From Inia geoffrensis (Eukaryota > Chordata > Mammalia > Artiodactyla > Iniidae), in assembly GCA_036417435.1 (NCBI GenBank), contig CM070903.1:93703001-93767000 (forward strand): a DNA stretch of 64,000 nt. Direction: 5' to 3'. Shown here one piece after another: positions 46,140-57,215 of the stretch (its first letter is position 1; every line of letters begins with the position of its first letter). Under the pieces are notes generated by a model, which was given only the letters and a program-made list of their open reading frames with translations, was not told where the DNA came from and did not search any database. The position numbers were made by a program, and so were the translations under genes.

Positions 46140-48428
46140 AATTTCTTTATCCATTCATTTATTGATGGATACTTAGGTTGTTTCTGTATCTTGATTGCTG
46201 CAATGAACATGGAGGTGCATAGGTGCATATATCTTTTCAAGTTAATGTTTCTGCTTTCTTCAGGTAAACACCCAGAAGTTGAATTGCTGGATCATATGGT
46301 AGTTCTATTTTTAATTTTTTGAGGAACCCCTATAGTATTTTCTATAGTGGCTGCACCAATTTACATTCCCACTAATAGTGCACAGGGGTATCCTTTTCTC
46401 CACATCCTCACCAACACTTGTTATTTCTTGTCTTTTTGATAATAGCCATTCTAACAGATGTGAGGTGATATCACAGTTTTGACTTGCATTTCCCTAATGA
46501 TTAATGATGCTGAGCATCTTTCTGTCTACCTGTTAGCCATCTGTATATCTTGTTTGGAAAAATGTCTATTCAGATCTTCTGTCAACTTTTTAATTGGATT
46601 GTCTTTTTTTTTTTTTTTGGCTATTGAGTTGTATGAGTTCTTTATATATTTTGGATATTTAAATCAGCCATTTGGATATCTGTTGATATATATTTTGCAA
46701 ATACTTCTCCCATTCAGTAGGTTGCTTTTTCTTTCTGTTGATGGCTTCCTTTGTTGTGCAGAAGCTTTTTAGTTTGCATTAGCCCCAGCTGGTTAACAGT
46801 TTTGCTTTTATTGCTTTTGCTTTTGGTGTCCTGTTAAAAAAATTGTCACCAAGACCTATGTCAAGGAGATTACCACTTATGTTTTCTGCTAGGAGTTTTG
46901 TGGTTTCAAGTCTCTGTACAAGTTTTTAATCCATTTTGAGTTAATTTTTGTGTATGGTGTAAGACAATGGTCAAGTTTCATTCTTTGCACGTGGTTTTCC
47001 AGTTTTTCCAACACCATTTGAGACTGTCCTTTCCCTGTTGTATATTCTTGGCTCCTCTGTCATACATTAATTGAGCATATATGTGTGGGTTTATTTCTGG
47101 GGTCCCTATTCTGTCTCTATGTGTCTGTTCTATGTGTCTGTTTTTACACTAATACCATACTGCTTTGATTACTATAGTTTTGTAATATAGCTTGAAATCA
47201 GGGAGCGTAATGCTTTCAGCTTTATTTTTCTTTCTCAAGATTACTTTGGCTGTTTGAGGTCTTTAGGGGTTCCATACAAATTTTAGGATTATTTGTTCTA
47301 TTTCTATGAAAAATGTGATTGAAATTTTGATAGGGATTGAACTGAATCTGTAGATTGCTTTGGGTAGTATGGACATTTTAACAATATTAAATTTTCTAAC
47401 CCATGAACATGGAATGCTTTTTTCATTTATTTTTGTCTTCTTCCATTTCTTTCATCAATGTCTTATAGTTTTCAATATATAGGTCTTTCACATCCTTGGT
47501 TAAATTTATTCCAAGATATTTTATTATTTTTGAAGCAATTGTAAACGGAACTATTTTCTTAATTTCTCTTTCTGATATTTCATTTTATTTCAGTGTATAG
47601 AAACACAACAGATTTTTTGGTTTTGCTTTTGCATCCTGTAACATTATGAATGCCTTTATTAGTTCTAAGAGTTTTTCCTCTCTACATGCTTTTCATTGTA
47701 GAGCATGCTGTCATGTGGTGGGCTGGTTATAAATGGCTTTTCTTATGTTGAGGTATGTTCCCTCTATACCTGCTTTATTGAGAGTTTTTATCATAAATAG
47801 ATGTTTTTGTCAAATTCTTTTTCTGCATATACTGAGATGATCATATGTGTTTTTATCCTTTGTTTTGTTAATATGGTATATCACATTGATTAACTTGTGG
47901 ATGTTGAATCATTCTTGCATCCCTGAAATAAATCTTAGTTGATCGTGATGTATGATCCTTTTAAAGTATTGTTGAATTCAGCTTGTTGATATTTTGTCAA
48001 GGATTTTTGCATCTATGTTCAGCAGGGATAGTGGCCTATAATTTTCTTTTCCTGTCATATACTTGTCTGGTTTTGGTATCAGGGTAATGCTGGCCTCATA
48101 AAATGAACTTCCCTCTTCTACTTTTTGGAAGACCTTGAGAAGGATTTGTATTAATTCTTCTTTGAATGTTTGTTAGAAATCACCAGTGAAGTCATATGGT
48201 CCTGGACTTTTGTTTGTTGGGAGGTTTTTGATTACTGATTCAATCTCCTTACTAGTAATTTGTTCAGATTTTCTATTTCATCATGATTCAATCTGGTAGC
48301 TTGTAATGTCTCTAGGAGTTTATCCACTTCTTATAGATTGTCCAATTTGTTGGCATATAATTGTTCATAGTAGTCTATTATGATCCTTTGCATTTCTGTG
48401 GTAACAGTTGTAACACCTCTTCTTTCTG
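45865..48428 (-). mobile_element. L1 LINE, 5'-truncated, internal deletion
   Basis: About 2.55 kb, read on the minus strand. It starts inside ORF2 (complement of 'ggtaacagttgtaacacctc' at the 5' end) and runs through the reverse-transcriptase region ('aatatggtatatcacattga' is the complement of the HINxxK segment) and Cys-rich end to a 3' UTR near 45870. Many stops and indels. Compared with the plus-strand L1 at 17.86-18.10 kb, about 190 bp carrying the RT active-site code is missing at a junction near 47670-47690. More diverged than the 13.8-kb L1, hence older. No clear duplication found. Confidence 0.92.
46099..46136. repeat. (AT)n microsatellite inside L1
   Basis: Pure AT run of about 19 units in the code for the ORF2 C-terminal end ('ggctgaataat'), apparently expanded from the local 'aatat' of L1. 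Confidence 0.97.
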
Positions 48429-48434
48429 AAATGA

Positions 48435-49545
48435 CTTTTATACAAGCACATATAAGCACACGTTTATTGAGCACATAGTAGATACTCAATAAATATTTCC
48501 CTTTCTTGATTTCCTCCAGAAGCTTCTGGTAGACACTGCCTAAAACTATGTGGAAGCCAAAAAATAATATTTTACTTCCTAAGTAAATATTTTACTTCTG
48601 ACATATGAAAATCTGCCAGTGAGAAACAGTTTTCAGGCGAATTGTTTTAGTTGTTATTGCATTTCTAAGCTATGAGCCATGAGCATGAATATTATTCATA
48701 TAGTTTTCCATCACAGATTTGGAATTGCCTTCACAATGCTTTATTCAACAGGATCGGAAAAGGGAAAGGTAAAGAAAACACAAAAATCTACATTATCAGG
48801 TTGCTTAAAAATTGGTCACTATTTATTCCATAAAGTAGAAGTGACAGAATATGTATGTAAAGGAAGTACTACAATTGATATTTAGTTATGTTAGCCCTTT
48901 AAAGACACACTAATCTTCAGTTTTCTCATGTTGTCACATTGATTCAAGAATGGAACTATAGATAACACTAAATAGAATTTTCTCCTAACAACTGATTAAA
49001 ACCCAGAGATATTTCAGTTAAAATGTAGCATAACAATAAAATTCCACATAGGACTTTATATTCTACAAAGTACATTCACAAATATTCTCATTTAATGGCT
49101 AGATAAAAAGAGAAATACACTGCAGTGAGCAGGAGTATTTGGTGTGAAGAGGCTGAGGTAGGATGCTGTGTTTCCAAGACCTTGGAAGAAGATCACCTGG
49201 GGAAGGTAATCTGATAATGTTGTATAGAAAGACTGGATGGGAGGAAGAGTTGGAACTGGGGTACTAATGTTACAGCAGACATATGATGTGGTGAGGTCTG
49301 GCCCAGGCTGGTGGCAGTAATGTCAGGAACAAACGCAATTACAAAAGTAGAAATAATCAGATGTGTTTGCCTAGAGGTAGAAGTAGGAATGAAGTGACAG
49401 GAGAACAAGAGAGAAAGCTGACGATCACTCTAAGAAATTGAACCTATGTGGCTAAGAATATGACATAACCATGGACAGCAGTAGGAAGATAACGGGAAGG
49501 GAAAATGGTTTTGAAGAATTATTTGATATTAAAAAGTAATATTAG
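48435..49545. other. Unannotated DNA with L2-like scrap
   Basis: A 60-base fragment at 48445-48500 ('gagcacatagtagatactca') resembles an L2 or MIR end. The rest, including 49080-49400, has no assignment and no gene. Confidence 0.45.
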
Positions 49546-49547
49546 CA

Positions 49548-49690
49548 GCTCTCATACAAAACTTACTACCTGCCAAACATTTTTCTTAAGTGCTTTACAT
49601 TTATTAGCAAACTTAATCCTCAAAAACTTTATGTACAGACAGCTAAGTTGACATGATTTCAGTGAAGTTAGAAGTGCAAAAATTGTTGTT
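49548..49690 (-). repeat. MIR SINE fragment
   Basis: 'ctacctgccaaacatttttc', 'ttaagtgctttacatttatt' and 'agcaaacttaatcctcaaaa' are the MIR complement 3' half. Confidence 0.72.
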
Positions 49691-50214
49691 CTGGAATTTG
49701 ACACTGACTGCCCAAAATAAACCATTTTCAGTTCTTCAGATGCCATTGTTAAAGGTGTATATTATATTGATCTGTTTGGAAGTGAGATAGCAACACACTA
49801 CTTGTAGGGTCAAGCATGAAGTTTAGGAAGGAGATGGGGATAAATATTTAGAGAAAAAAGCAAAAAATGTTCACTTAAGGTATTATGCTTTGGAGTCATC
49901 TCCTCCAAAATACTTCACGAAAGAATGAATATGGAGAAATGAGATATGAGCAAATTAAGTAAACCTCTTGTGGAAAAACAAATGTTATATTAAAAAGATG
50001 TTCTTTAACCTCTATTTTATTATAAATAAGGCATACAGTGGTGGAGGAGGCCAAACAATTTTACCAGTAGAAATAATATTTAAATAACTGATTACTATAA
50101 TTAAATGTAAAATAAAATCTTTTTCCTTCTTTCCTTTTTTTTGGAGGGATGGAAATACTGAAGTACTTGGGAGAAAGAGACAATCAGGATCTACAGGTCT
50201 ACAATGTTCTCACA

Positions 50215-50350
50215 AATGGCTCAGATAAAAAATGAGAGAGAGAATGCCAATGTGATAAAATATTAACATTTGAAAAATCTTGATGAAGTTTTTTGTATAA
50301 TTCTTATAACGCTTCTGTAAGTTTGAAATTATTTATGAAGAGAAGTTGAA
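50215..50350 (+). repeat. Old L1 (L1M-type) 3' end
   Basis: 'gccaatgtgataaaatatta', 'gtataattcttataacgctt' and 'ctgtaagtttgaaattattt' are the closing words of an old mammalian repeat that I associate with L1M 3' ends. Confidence 0.45.
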
Positions 50351-50359
50351 AAAGAAAAA

Positions 50360-52227
50360 CAAGTAATGGATTCTGTTTGTAGAGCCTGTGCTTGTGTGTG
50401 CATGTATCTACTTGGGGGTTCTGGAGCTAGGTGAAAGGAAAAGAAACCATGCTAACAATCAGGGAATAAACGGAATATATGCTGTGCATGAAAAAGAAAA
50501 TCCCACAAGAAACTGATTTCATCTGTTCCATTCTAAGTACTTATGAAATGATATTGCTATGGTTGTAACACTGCATCTAAGAGAATGAAATCAATCCCCT
50601 GTGGAGGCTGTCATGGCATCTTGTTAAATGCCTTCTTAAGGTTAAGCATAATAAGAATAGTTGAAGAGCAATGTCTAGTGGATAACAGCTGAAAAGCTCA
50701 TTGGAATTTCAAAGGAGAGGGATAACAGGTGATCACTTCCTTTGATGGCTATAGTACAAATAAACTGGAGTCAGACTGGAAGCCTAACTTGATTAACACA
50801 GCAACCTCACAGCCTAGAGAACTTGCCTCTTGCTGCCTCTCTAAATTTTTTCTCTTCTGTGTGATCTTCTCTTTGTAAATATTTCTTCCCTCTCCACCTC
50901 TTTTAGAAAATCTCTTTCCCTACTGAGCTTTCTTTCTCTTTTCCTCTCCCAGATGTTCATTAGATCCTGTTTCTCTTTCTTATCTTTCCTGTCTGTGTAA
51001 TCAGAATAAATTGGCCTTTATAAAATTGAGTTGGTGTATTTAGTGAATACAATGTGAGCCTTATCATATTTAGAACTGAATTTTTAAAAATGTTTCTCTC
51101 AATTAAAAACTACCCTCAAATCGCTATTTCCTTGGATTTGGCCCTTTGTTGATTTGTTTGTTGGTTGAGTGACACTTATCATTTCTAAAAATGGATCAAA
51201 ATTTAACTGTAGTCAGGTAGGTACAGACACCAAGGATGAAAATCTCTCAAGTATCTTATTTCATACTGGTTTTCAGAGTGCCATAAATTCAGAGAACTGT
51301 GGATAAAGAATAGGAAGTCTTACTTTTGTTGTTGTGGCCGTTCCCTAGGGAGCTAGGCAAGATATTTTACTACAGATAAAATGGTGTCCAGTGCATATAC
51401 TGGATGAATATCAACCAGGCTACTCCTGAGTTGACCCAGTGGTTACTCAGGAGGGAATTCTTCTCTGCCCCTCAGAAAGGAAATTTTTATATCTTTCATG
51501 TACGTTGTGAAGACTTCAGAAACAAGATTTTAGAAAGGAAGACTAAAAAAAGATAAGGGCATCCAGGAGTTGTGAGCAGCTGTTACTATGGTCTAGATTA
51601 ACATAGAAGGTAACAGGAAAGACCTGAAGAATGACGAAAGTTGACTTATAAGGTGGAATTCAGGAGCTCAGACATGATGAGCCTGACGTCTGTATTAAGT
51701 AAGCCTTGATAGTTTGATTAATGGCTTTTTCCAACTGTAGTACATATATCCCGCCCTGGCTCCCCTCACCCCTTTCCCATCTCCCCAGCCCCTGACCTTA
51801 TGAGATACATATACACCCATACAAAAAACACTGTTCCCCATGTTTCTCAACATCAATTTGTTTTAAATTTTGGCATTAACTGTAAATTTTGTGCAAAACT
51901 CAGACTTTGTTAGTATTATTAATTTCATATTTTTAAATCTGCACATTACAAATTATATTTACCTCTTAACTACGAGGACCTCCTTAACTGAGATACCCCC
52001 TTATGTTTTTTGTTAGATGATATCTTAATATCATTCTTAAAACGATTACCTTTAACGTATATAATTTTAACATATACATTATATGTTAACATAACATAAT
52101 TTTATAGGAAAAACTCACTCTTCCCATTGACAGATGACTAATTATATGAAGCCACTGAATGAAAAGGATTTCTAAATATTCCATTCAAATTTGATCATCT
52201 CATTTTTATTCAGAAAACTAGGAGCAT
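50360..52227. other. Unannotated non-coding DNA
   Basis: No gene. A pyrimidine-rich patch lies at 50830-50990. A C-rich stretch at 51750-51790 is unassigned. Confidence 0.5.
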
Positions 52228-52246
52228 TAAAAAAAAAACAAAACAA

Positions 52247-52450
52247 GGGCTTCCCTGGTGGCACAGTGGTTGCCTGCCGATGCAGGGGACACGGATTCGG
52301 GCCCCGGTCCGGGAAGATCCCATATGCCGCGGAGCAGCTAGGCCCCTGAGCCATGGCCGCTGAGCCTGCACGTCTGGAGCCTGTGCTCCACAACGGGAGA
52401 GGCCACAACACTGAAAGGCCCGCGTACCCAAAAAACAAAACAAAACAAAG
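52247..52450 (+). mobile_element. CHR-type SINE with A-box deletion
   Basis: 'gggcttccctggtggcacag' then 'tggttgcctgccgatgcagg': the 'gagagtccg' part of the A-box-like segment is absent compared with the copies at 15944 and 21999. The rest is complete with a CAAA-rich tail. An A-rich 'aaaaaaacaaaacaa' precedes it and repeats in the tail, hiding the duplication. Confidence 0.95.
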
Positions 52451-52481
52451 GAAAGCAAAATAGGTCAAAAAGAAAACCAGG

Positions 52482-53006
52482 TGCTATGGACTAAGTTGTG
52501 TTGTTCCTTCTCCCAAATCATGTGTTGAAGCCATAGCCCAAAGGTGATGGTCTTTGGAGATGGAGGCCTTGGAGATGGAGATGGAGATAATTAGGTTAAG
52601 ATGAGGTTGTGAAGGTGGGACCCTCATGATGGGTAGTGTCTTTTAAGGAAGAGATACAAAATACCTCCTCTCTCTCCCTCTCAGTCTCTCTCTCTCTCTC
52701 TCTCTGCCTTCTGTCTCTTCTGTCTCTTTCTCTCTCTGTCTCTCCCTCTCAGTCTCTCTCTCTCTCTCTCTCTCTGCCTTCTGTCTCTTCTCTCTCTTTT
52801 CTCTCTCTCTCCCTCACACTTTGCTCACCCCAACCCCACAATGCGACCCAGTGAGAAGATGGCTGACAAGGAGCCCTCATCAGGGAACCAAATCAACTGG
52901 CAACTTGATCTTCCCAGCCTCCAGACTATGAGAAATAAACGTCTGTTGTTTAATCCACCCAGTCCATGGTATTTGCTTATGGCAGTCTGAGCTGACTAAG
53001 ATACCA
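52482..53006 (+). mobile_element. MaLR (MST/MLT1-type) LTR
   Basis: LTR order typical of ERVL-MaLR: 'tgctatggactaagttgtgt', 'tcatgtgttgaagccatagc', 'gtgggaccctcatgatgggt', 'cttgatcttcccagcctcca', polyadenylation signal 'aataaa' at 52934-52939, and 'gctgactaagata' at the end. No internal region adjoins, so it is a solo LTR. A CT-rich expansion interrupts its middle. Confidence 0.9.
52665..52815. repeat. CT-rich duplicated block in the LTR
   Basis: A CT-repeat unit starting 'tctccctctcag' and containing 'ctgccttctgtctcttct' occurs at 52673 and again at 52741, a period of 68-70 bases differing mainly in the number of CT units. It replaces the short 'ctctctctctccctgcc' of the LTR family. Confidence 0.9.
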
Positions 53007-53009
53007 CAC

Positions 53010-54300
53010 AAGACGGTGAACATATTTCTGGAAGCCCAGCTGACCCTAATTGAAATATCTCCTGGACAGATTTCCCAGAGAAATGAACTATTCTGGAAAT
53101 AGCTGTTAGTTCAAAAGGCTTTTACTGTAGTATTATGGCAGCTGACTGGCTTAAATGGTGTTCCTAAAGCCACTCTCCAGCACACAGCATGTTTCAGCTG
53201 CCTTTACCCCATACGGGCCTTTGAGGAGAAGAGAAGCGGAGCATGATGCTATTTATTAAAGAAACACAACTTTTTTTTTTTTTTTTTTTTTACCAAAGCC
53301 GCTACCATTGCTCTTTATGCCTTGGCTGGTGAAAGCTGATGAATTTTCTTCTCACAGCCTGTGTACCATGCTACTTAAAATAATCAACGTGTGCCTTGAA
53401 TTTGGCCTCCTGCCAGTTTATGTTACCACGAAAAGGCTAGACTGCAAATGAAGACGGAGACAATTGTAAGGAAACAAATTAAAGGAATAACATTCTTTCC
53501 GTAAGCGCATAAAATTGATTTCACTGAGATCTACTTTGCTCTCTGAGAACCATGCAATGTTTCCTTTACATTACAAAAAAATGTGAACACACACACACTC
53601 CAGCTCTTGCCACCCTTACTTTTTTTATTCATTTTGATACTTCATTATTCACTTTGCATGTTCTTGCTTATTTTCATTGCAATTTGTGCCACATACTACT
53701 TCTGTAACGTAAAACAACTCTAGCCAAGGAGACATTTCTTTTGTCTGAAAATGAGAACTAAATGGCAAAAGAAATCCATTACACCCTTAGTAGCTATGCT
53801 ATTTGACATCTCACTGAAACCTGAAAAACATACCCGTAAGATTTTCCCATATTGTCTAGTGAAAACTTTGCAAGCATTTTTTCACAGTATATTGTTCACA
53901 AATGCTTCATTGCCCCCTGACAAATGGTCTGTAGCAAATCTCTAAAATCTTTTCTCACAGTACTACGGCTTAAAAGATTCATACCATCAAACACTGCACC
54001 TCAAAGGCTAATGTGTACTGTCCAAATTTCAAATACCATAGTCTAATAAAAATTTAAAAAGTCCGAGCACCTCTCCAGGGAGCAGCTGTAAAGCATCTCT
54101 TGAAAGAAAGAAACGTAAACAGCCTCCACCTAGAGCACCAATGTCTTGTCTTTGAAAAAAGACCTAGTAAGGGCAAGGATTTTTTTAATAAAAAAAGAAA
54201 TTCAAGTTATGCTAGTTGATGTTAAAATGATGGGCTTTTGATCTCTCAATAACCGAGGAACAAAAGTGTTTCAAATATATCAGATGTATTCAGGCAGGAA
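53010..54300. other. Repeat-poor non-coding DNA
   Basis: No gene and, unusually for this window, no recognisable repeat for 1.3 kb other than a 22-T run at 53271-53292. Discussed as a candidate conserved non-coding stretch. Confidence 0.5.
53271..53292. repeat. Poly-T run (22 T)
   Basis: Pure T run between 'gaaacacaac' and 'accaaagccgc', with no SINE or LINE body next to it. Confidence 0.97.
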
Positions 54301-54314
54301 AATGAAAATCTTTT

Positions 54315-54358
54315 ATATACACACACAAGCACATACACACAAACATATACACACATAT
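54315..54358. repeat. CA-rich imperfect microsatellite
   Basis: Interrupted 'acacac', 'acatacacacaaac' and 'atacacacat' words. Confidence 0.85.
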
Positions 54359-54359
54359 A

Positions 54360-55659
54360 GATTCTATTTTGGAAACATTGTGGTTTCTTTTTAAGTGCTT
54401 TCATTGCCAATTTTCTGTGCAAAGTCTGATTTATTCTGCTCATAGCTGCATTTCATTAAGTCAGGGCTGCCCTGGAGACAAAACAAAGTTCATTTTAGTT
54501 CAGCAGCATTTCACATTTTGCCCTCCTCTCAACACATTTCATAAGTGATCCTTCATTTACACTTTCTGGTTCAGTAAAATTCCTTGTGGTAGTATTTCTT
54601 CATAAAAGATCTGAAAATTCCTGTGGAGAAAGGACCAAACCACTTTCTTTCTTTATGTCATCTACAGGACAATTTACTTGAGGACAGAGAGCCCTAAATT
54701 AAATTGGAAAAGTCACCACTTATTCCACAGAAAGGCAATCTCATTTTTCCTTTGTAGAATCTTAAAGTGTATCATACTATCACTCTAATAGAGAAATTTA
54801 TTTAAAAGCAGTTTAACATTGAAGTTCTTTATAAAATGAAGCGTAAACTATCTCTTTTGAGAACCATTTTCTGTCCAGGATCCTTCTGCTAACTTCTGCT
54901 TTGAGAAGAAAAATATGCCATCTTAAAGGATAATAATAGTTTTAGACTCCTTCTTAATTGTCTAATAACCTAATATAATTCAGTGAAGACCTTCAAGATT
55001 TTGCCACGAGCCATTAACCACATATGGAAATGAATCACAGTTACATTTATTTTGGGTATGTTGTGACTCTTCTGTAAATGCCAAAGATATCCAGGGTTTT
55101 CTCAAATAGAGAAAACCCTGGATAGCCATTTTGAATTGGCTAGTGTTTGGAAAAATGGTGAGGCTTTAAGGGGACAAAATTCAGATGAATTCACTCACAT
55201 TATCTGCATTTATAAATGAAGTGATTAAATTCATATTTATCCAGTATTTCCTATCCAAATTATATTGGTACTTTGATTGGACCCAAATGTTGTAAGCTAT
55301 TATAATCTAGTACTGTTTAAGAAAAAAAAAAAAAAACTTAAAAAATAACCATTTGGCAATTGAAATTTGGTAATTGAAAATGCTACTCCATAAAAAATTT
55401 ATAAACATATAAACATAAAAATATAAACAGCACTCATTTAAATTTTTAAATCCTTATGGTTGAAAGTGTAGTTGATTTAAAAAAAAAAAATATCCTACAA
55501 CATATTGTAGTTTTGTTCTGTGATAATGTGCCAACTTCAATTTAAATTTAATAAAATCATAAGCATTTCAAAGATGTTTGCTATTTTAAAATGATGAAAA
55601 ATTAAGTATAAGTATGAATGTAATTATTAAGTTGTACAGTTGACATTATAGATAAAGAT
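54360..55659. other. Unannotated DNA with a perfect hairpin
   Basis: No gene and no named repeat. Part of 54440-54900 looks unique. Contains the 16-bp inverted repeat at 55088-55124 and an A-run near 55321. Confidence 0.5.
55088..55124. repeat. Perfect 16-bp inverted repeat, 5-nt loop
   Basis: Arms 'tatccagggttttctc' (55088-55103) and 'gagaaaaccctggata' (55109-55124) are exact complements around 'aaata'. It is not part of a repeat family I recognise. Confidence 0.97.
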
Positions 55660-55745
55660 GGGAATTCCCTGGCTGTTCAGTGGTTAGGACTCCACGTTTC
55701 CGCTGTAGGGGGCCTGGGTTCAATCCCTGGTCGGGGAACTAAGAT
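55660..55745 (+). mobile_element. tRNA-derived SINE, 3'-truncated
   Basis: 'gggaattccctggctgttca', then 'gtggttaggactccacg' (A-box-like) and 'gggttcaatccctgg' (B-box), ending abruptly after 'ggggaactaagat'. This is the cetartiodactyl SINE with the 'gaattccctgg' head, distinct from the 'gcttccctgg' copies. Flanks 'gataaagat' and 'gataaaagat' suggest a short duplication. Confidence 0.9.
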
Positions 55746-56015
55746 AAAAGATAAGACTAGCCAGACTATATGCTGTTTTAGTATAATTTGCTCTGTAAGC
55801 AAAATGCTACATATATCTATACCTATGGGTAATTTAAATACGTTTGGGAAAGTGAATATCACCATGTCTACCTATACAGTTTTTTCAAACCTGAGGGAAA
55901 TTGAGTTGAAAATTGTCCTTGAAATGTTACCTTGCTTACAGTAAGTACACACATTACATTGACCATTGGCCTATAAAATACAACTGTCATAATTTGTCAA
56001 AATTATAAATTGTGG
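55746..56015. other. Unannotated non-coding DNA
   Basis: Nothing recognisable. Confidence 0.5.
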
Positions 56016-56019
56016 TAAG

Positions 56020-56390
56020 CTCTAGGACATGCTGGGGAAGACGTAAGAGAGTAACGTTTAAGAGATAAACCTCTTCAAGGGAGGACCACTTAAACTAAGA
56101 CTTGAAGATAGAGAAGTCACCAACAGAAGAACCTAGCTGCCCATGTGGAAGTCAAACACGTGAGCTGGTGTTTTCAGGCTGCCTGGAGTGTAGTGAGACA
56201 GAGAGATGAAAGAAGGAGGTAAAGTTGGAAAGGTAGGCAAGGGCTAGATCATACAGAAACTAGTAGAAACTGGCAAGGAATCTGCATTTTATTCTAAATG
56301 CATGAAAAGCTATTGTAGACTTATAAGCAGATGAGTAAAATGATTTTATAAACTTTTAAAAATGATCATACTGACTAATGCCAGAGATAA
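56020..56390 (+). repeat. Ancient interspersed repeat, 3' part
   Basis: 'agacttgaagatagagaagt', 'gcaagggctagatcatacag', 'ctgcattttattctaaatgc', 'gcagatgagtaaaatgattt' and 'aatgatcatactgactaatg' match the later half of the old family seen at 33160. Confidence 0.6.
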
Positions 56391-56723
56391 TAGACAGTCA
56401 TCACAGCAGGTGGTACATAGGAATAGATGGTTTAGGATCATCATGTTACATTAATTATCTGGATTTCGTAGTTGAGTATAGAATTGTTTAAAGTTTTCCC
56501 ATAATATGATAGAACTCTCTGGATCTTCAATGAATACTACATATGAAGGCCTAAATGATATGTCCTTTAAAACTAATATATTTGGTAAGCAAAATACTAT
56601 TCATCTATAAATTATTTTATTGTTTCATTGAAATTGAGAACATCTTGTTCTTTCCTTCTGGTGAAGAATCCTAAGTATGCTAAATATGGTTCAGATGATA
56701 CATTTATATACATAGAAATATAG

Positions 56724-56751
56724 ATAAGTAGGTAGGTAGGTAGATAGATAT
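56724..56751. repeat. (GGTA)n/(GATA)n microsatellite
   Basis: 'taggtaggtaggtagatagata': a tetranucleotide run changing unit midway. Confidence 0.93.
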
Positions 56752-56898
56752 TATAAGTACATTCTGCTATCTGAATAGTATACGGTACATTTGGGGCAGG
56801 CCTAGATGAAAAGTTTAGTTCTACTTTTCTTTAAGTAGTTTAGCATTTTAGTTAATAATTTTTATTTCCCACCATTGTATTTTGCAATTCAGAAGAAT

Positions 56899-57215
56899 AA
56901 AAAAATCAGACCTGGGACTTCCCTGGTGGTGCAGTAGTTAAGAATCCTCCTGCCAATGCAGGGGATATGGGTTCGAGCCCTGGGCCGGGAAGATCCCACA
57001 TGCCACGGAGCAACTAAGCCCGTGCGCCACAACTACTGAGCCTGTGCTCTGGAGCCCACGAGCCACAACTGCTGAGCCCACGTACCACAACTACTGAAGC
57101 CCATGCGCCTACTCTCACCGTGACTATAGAAAGCCTGCGTGCAGCAACAAAGACCCAACGCAGCCAAAAATAAATAAATAAAATAAAATAAATTTATTTA
57201 AAAAAAATCAGACCT
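56899..57215 (+). mobile_element. CHR SINE, long form
   Basis: Body 56914-57200 between perfect 15-bp duplications 'aaaaaaatcagacct' (56899-56913 and 57201-57215). The head is 'gggacttccctggtggtgca', with B-box-like 'gggttcgagccctgg'; three internal 'ccacaactactgag'-type repeats identify the long variant. The tail is (TAAA)n. Same subtype as the minus-strand copy at 27961. Confidence 0.97.

Noticed and set aside
52636..52854. Ser/Leu-repeat open frame
   Set aside because: Low-complexity translation of a CT-rich block in an LTR.
27961..57215. Regularly recurring short repeats considered as a CRISPR-like array
   Set aside because: They are dispersed SINE copies on both strands of a mammalian genome with variable spacing, each with its own target duplication.
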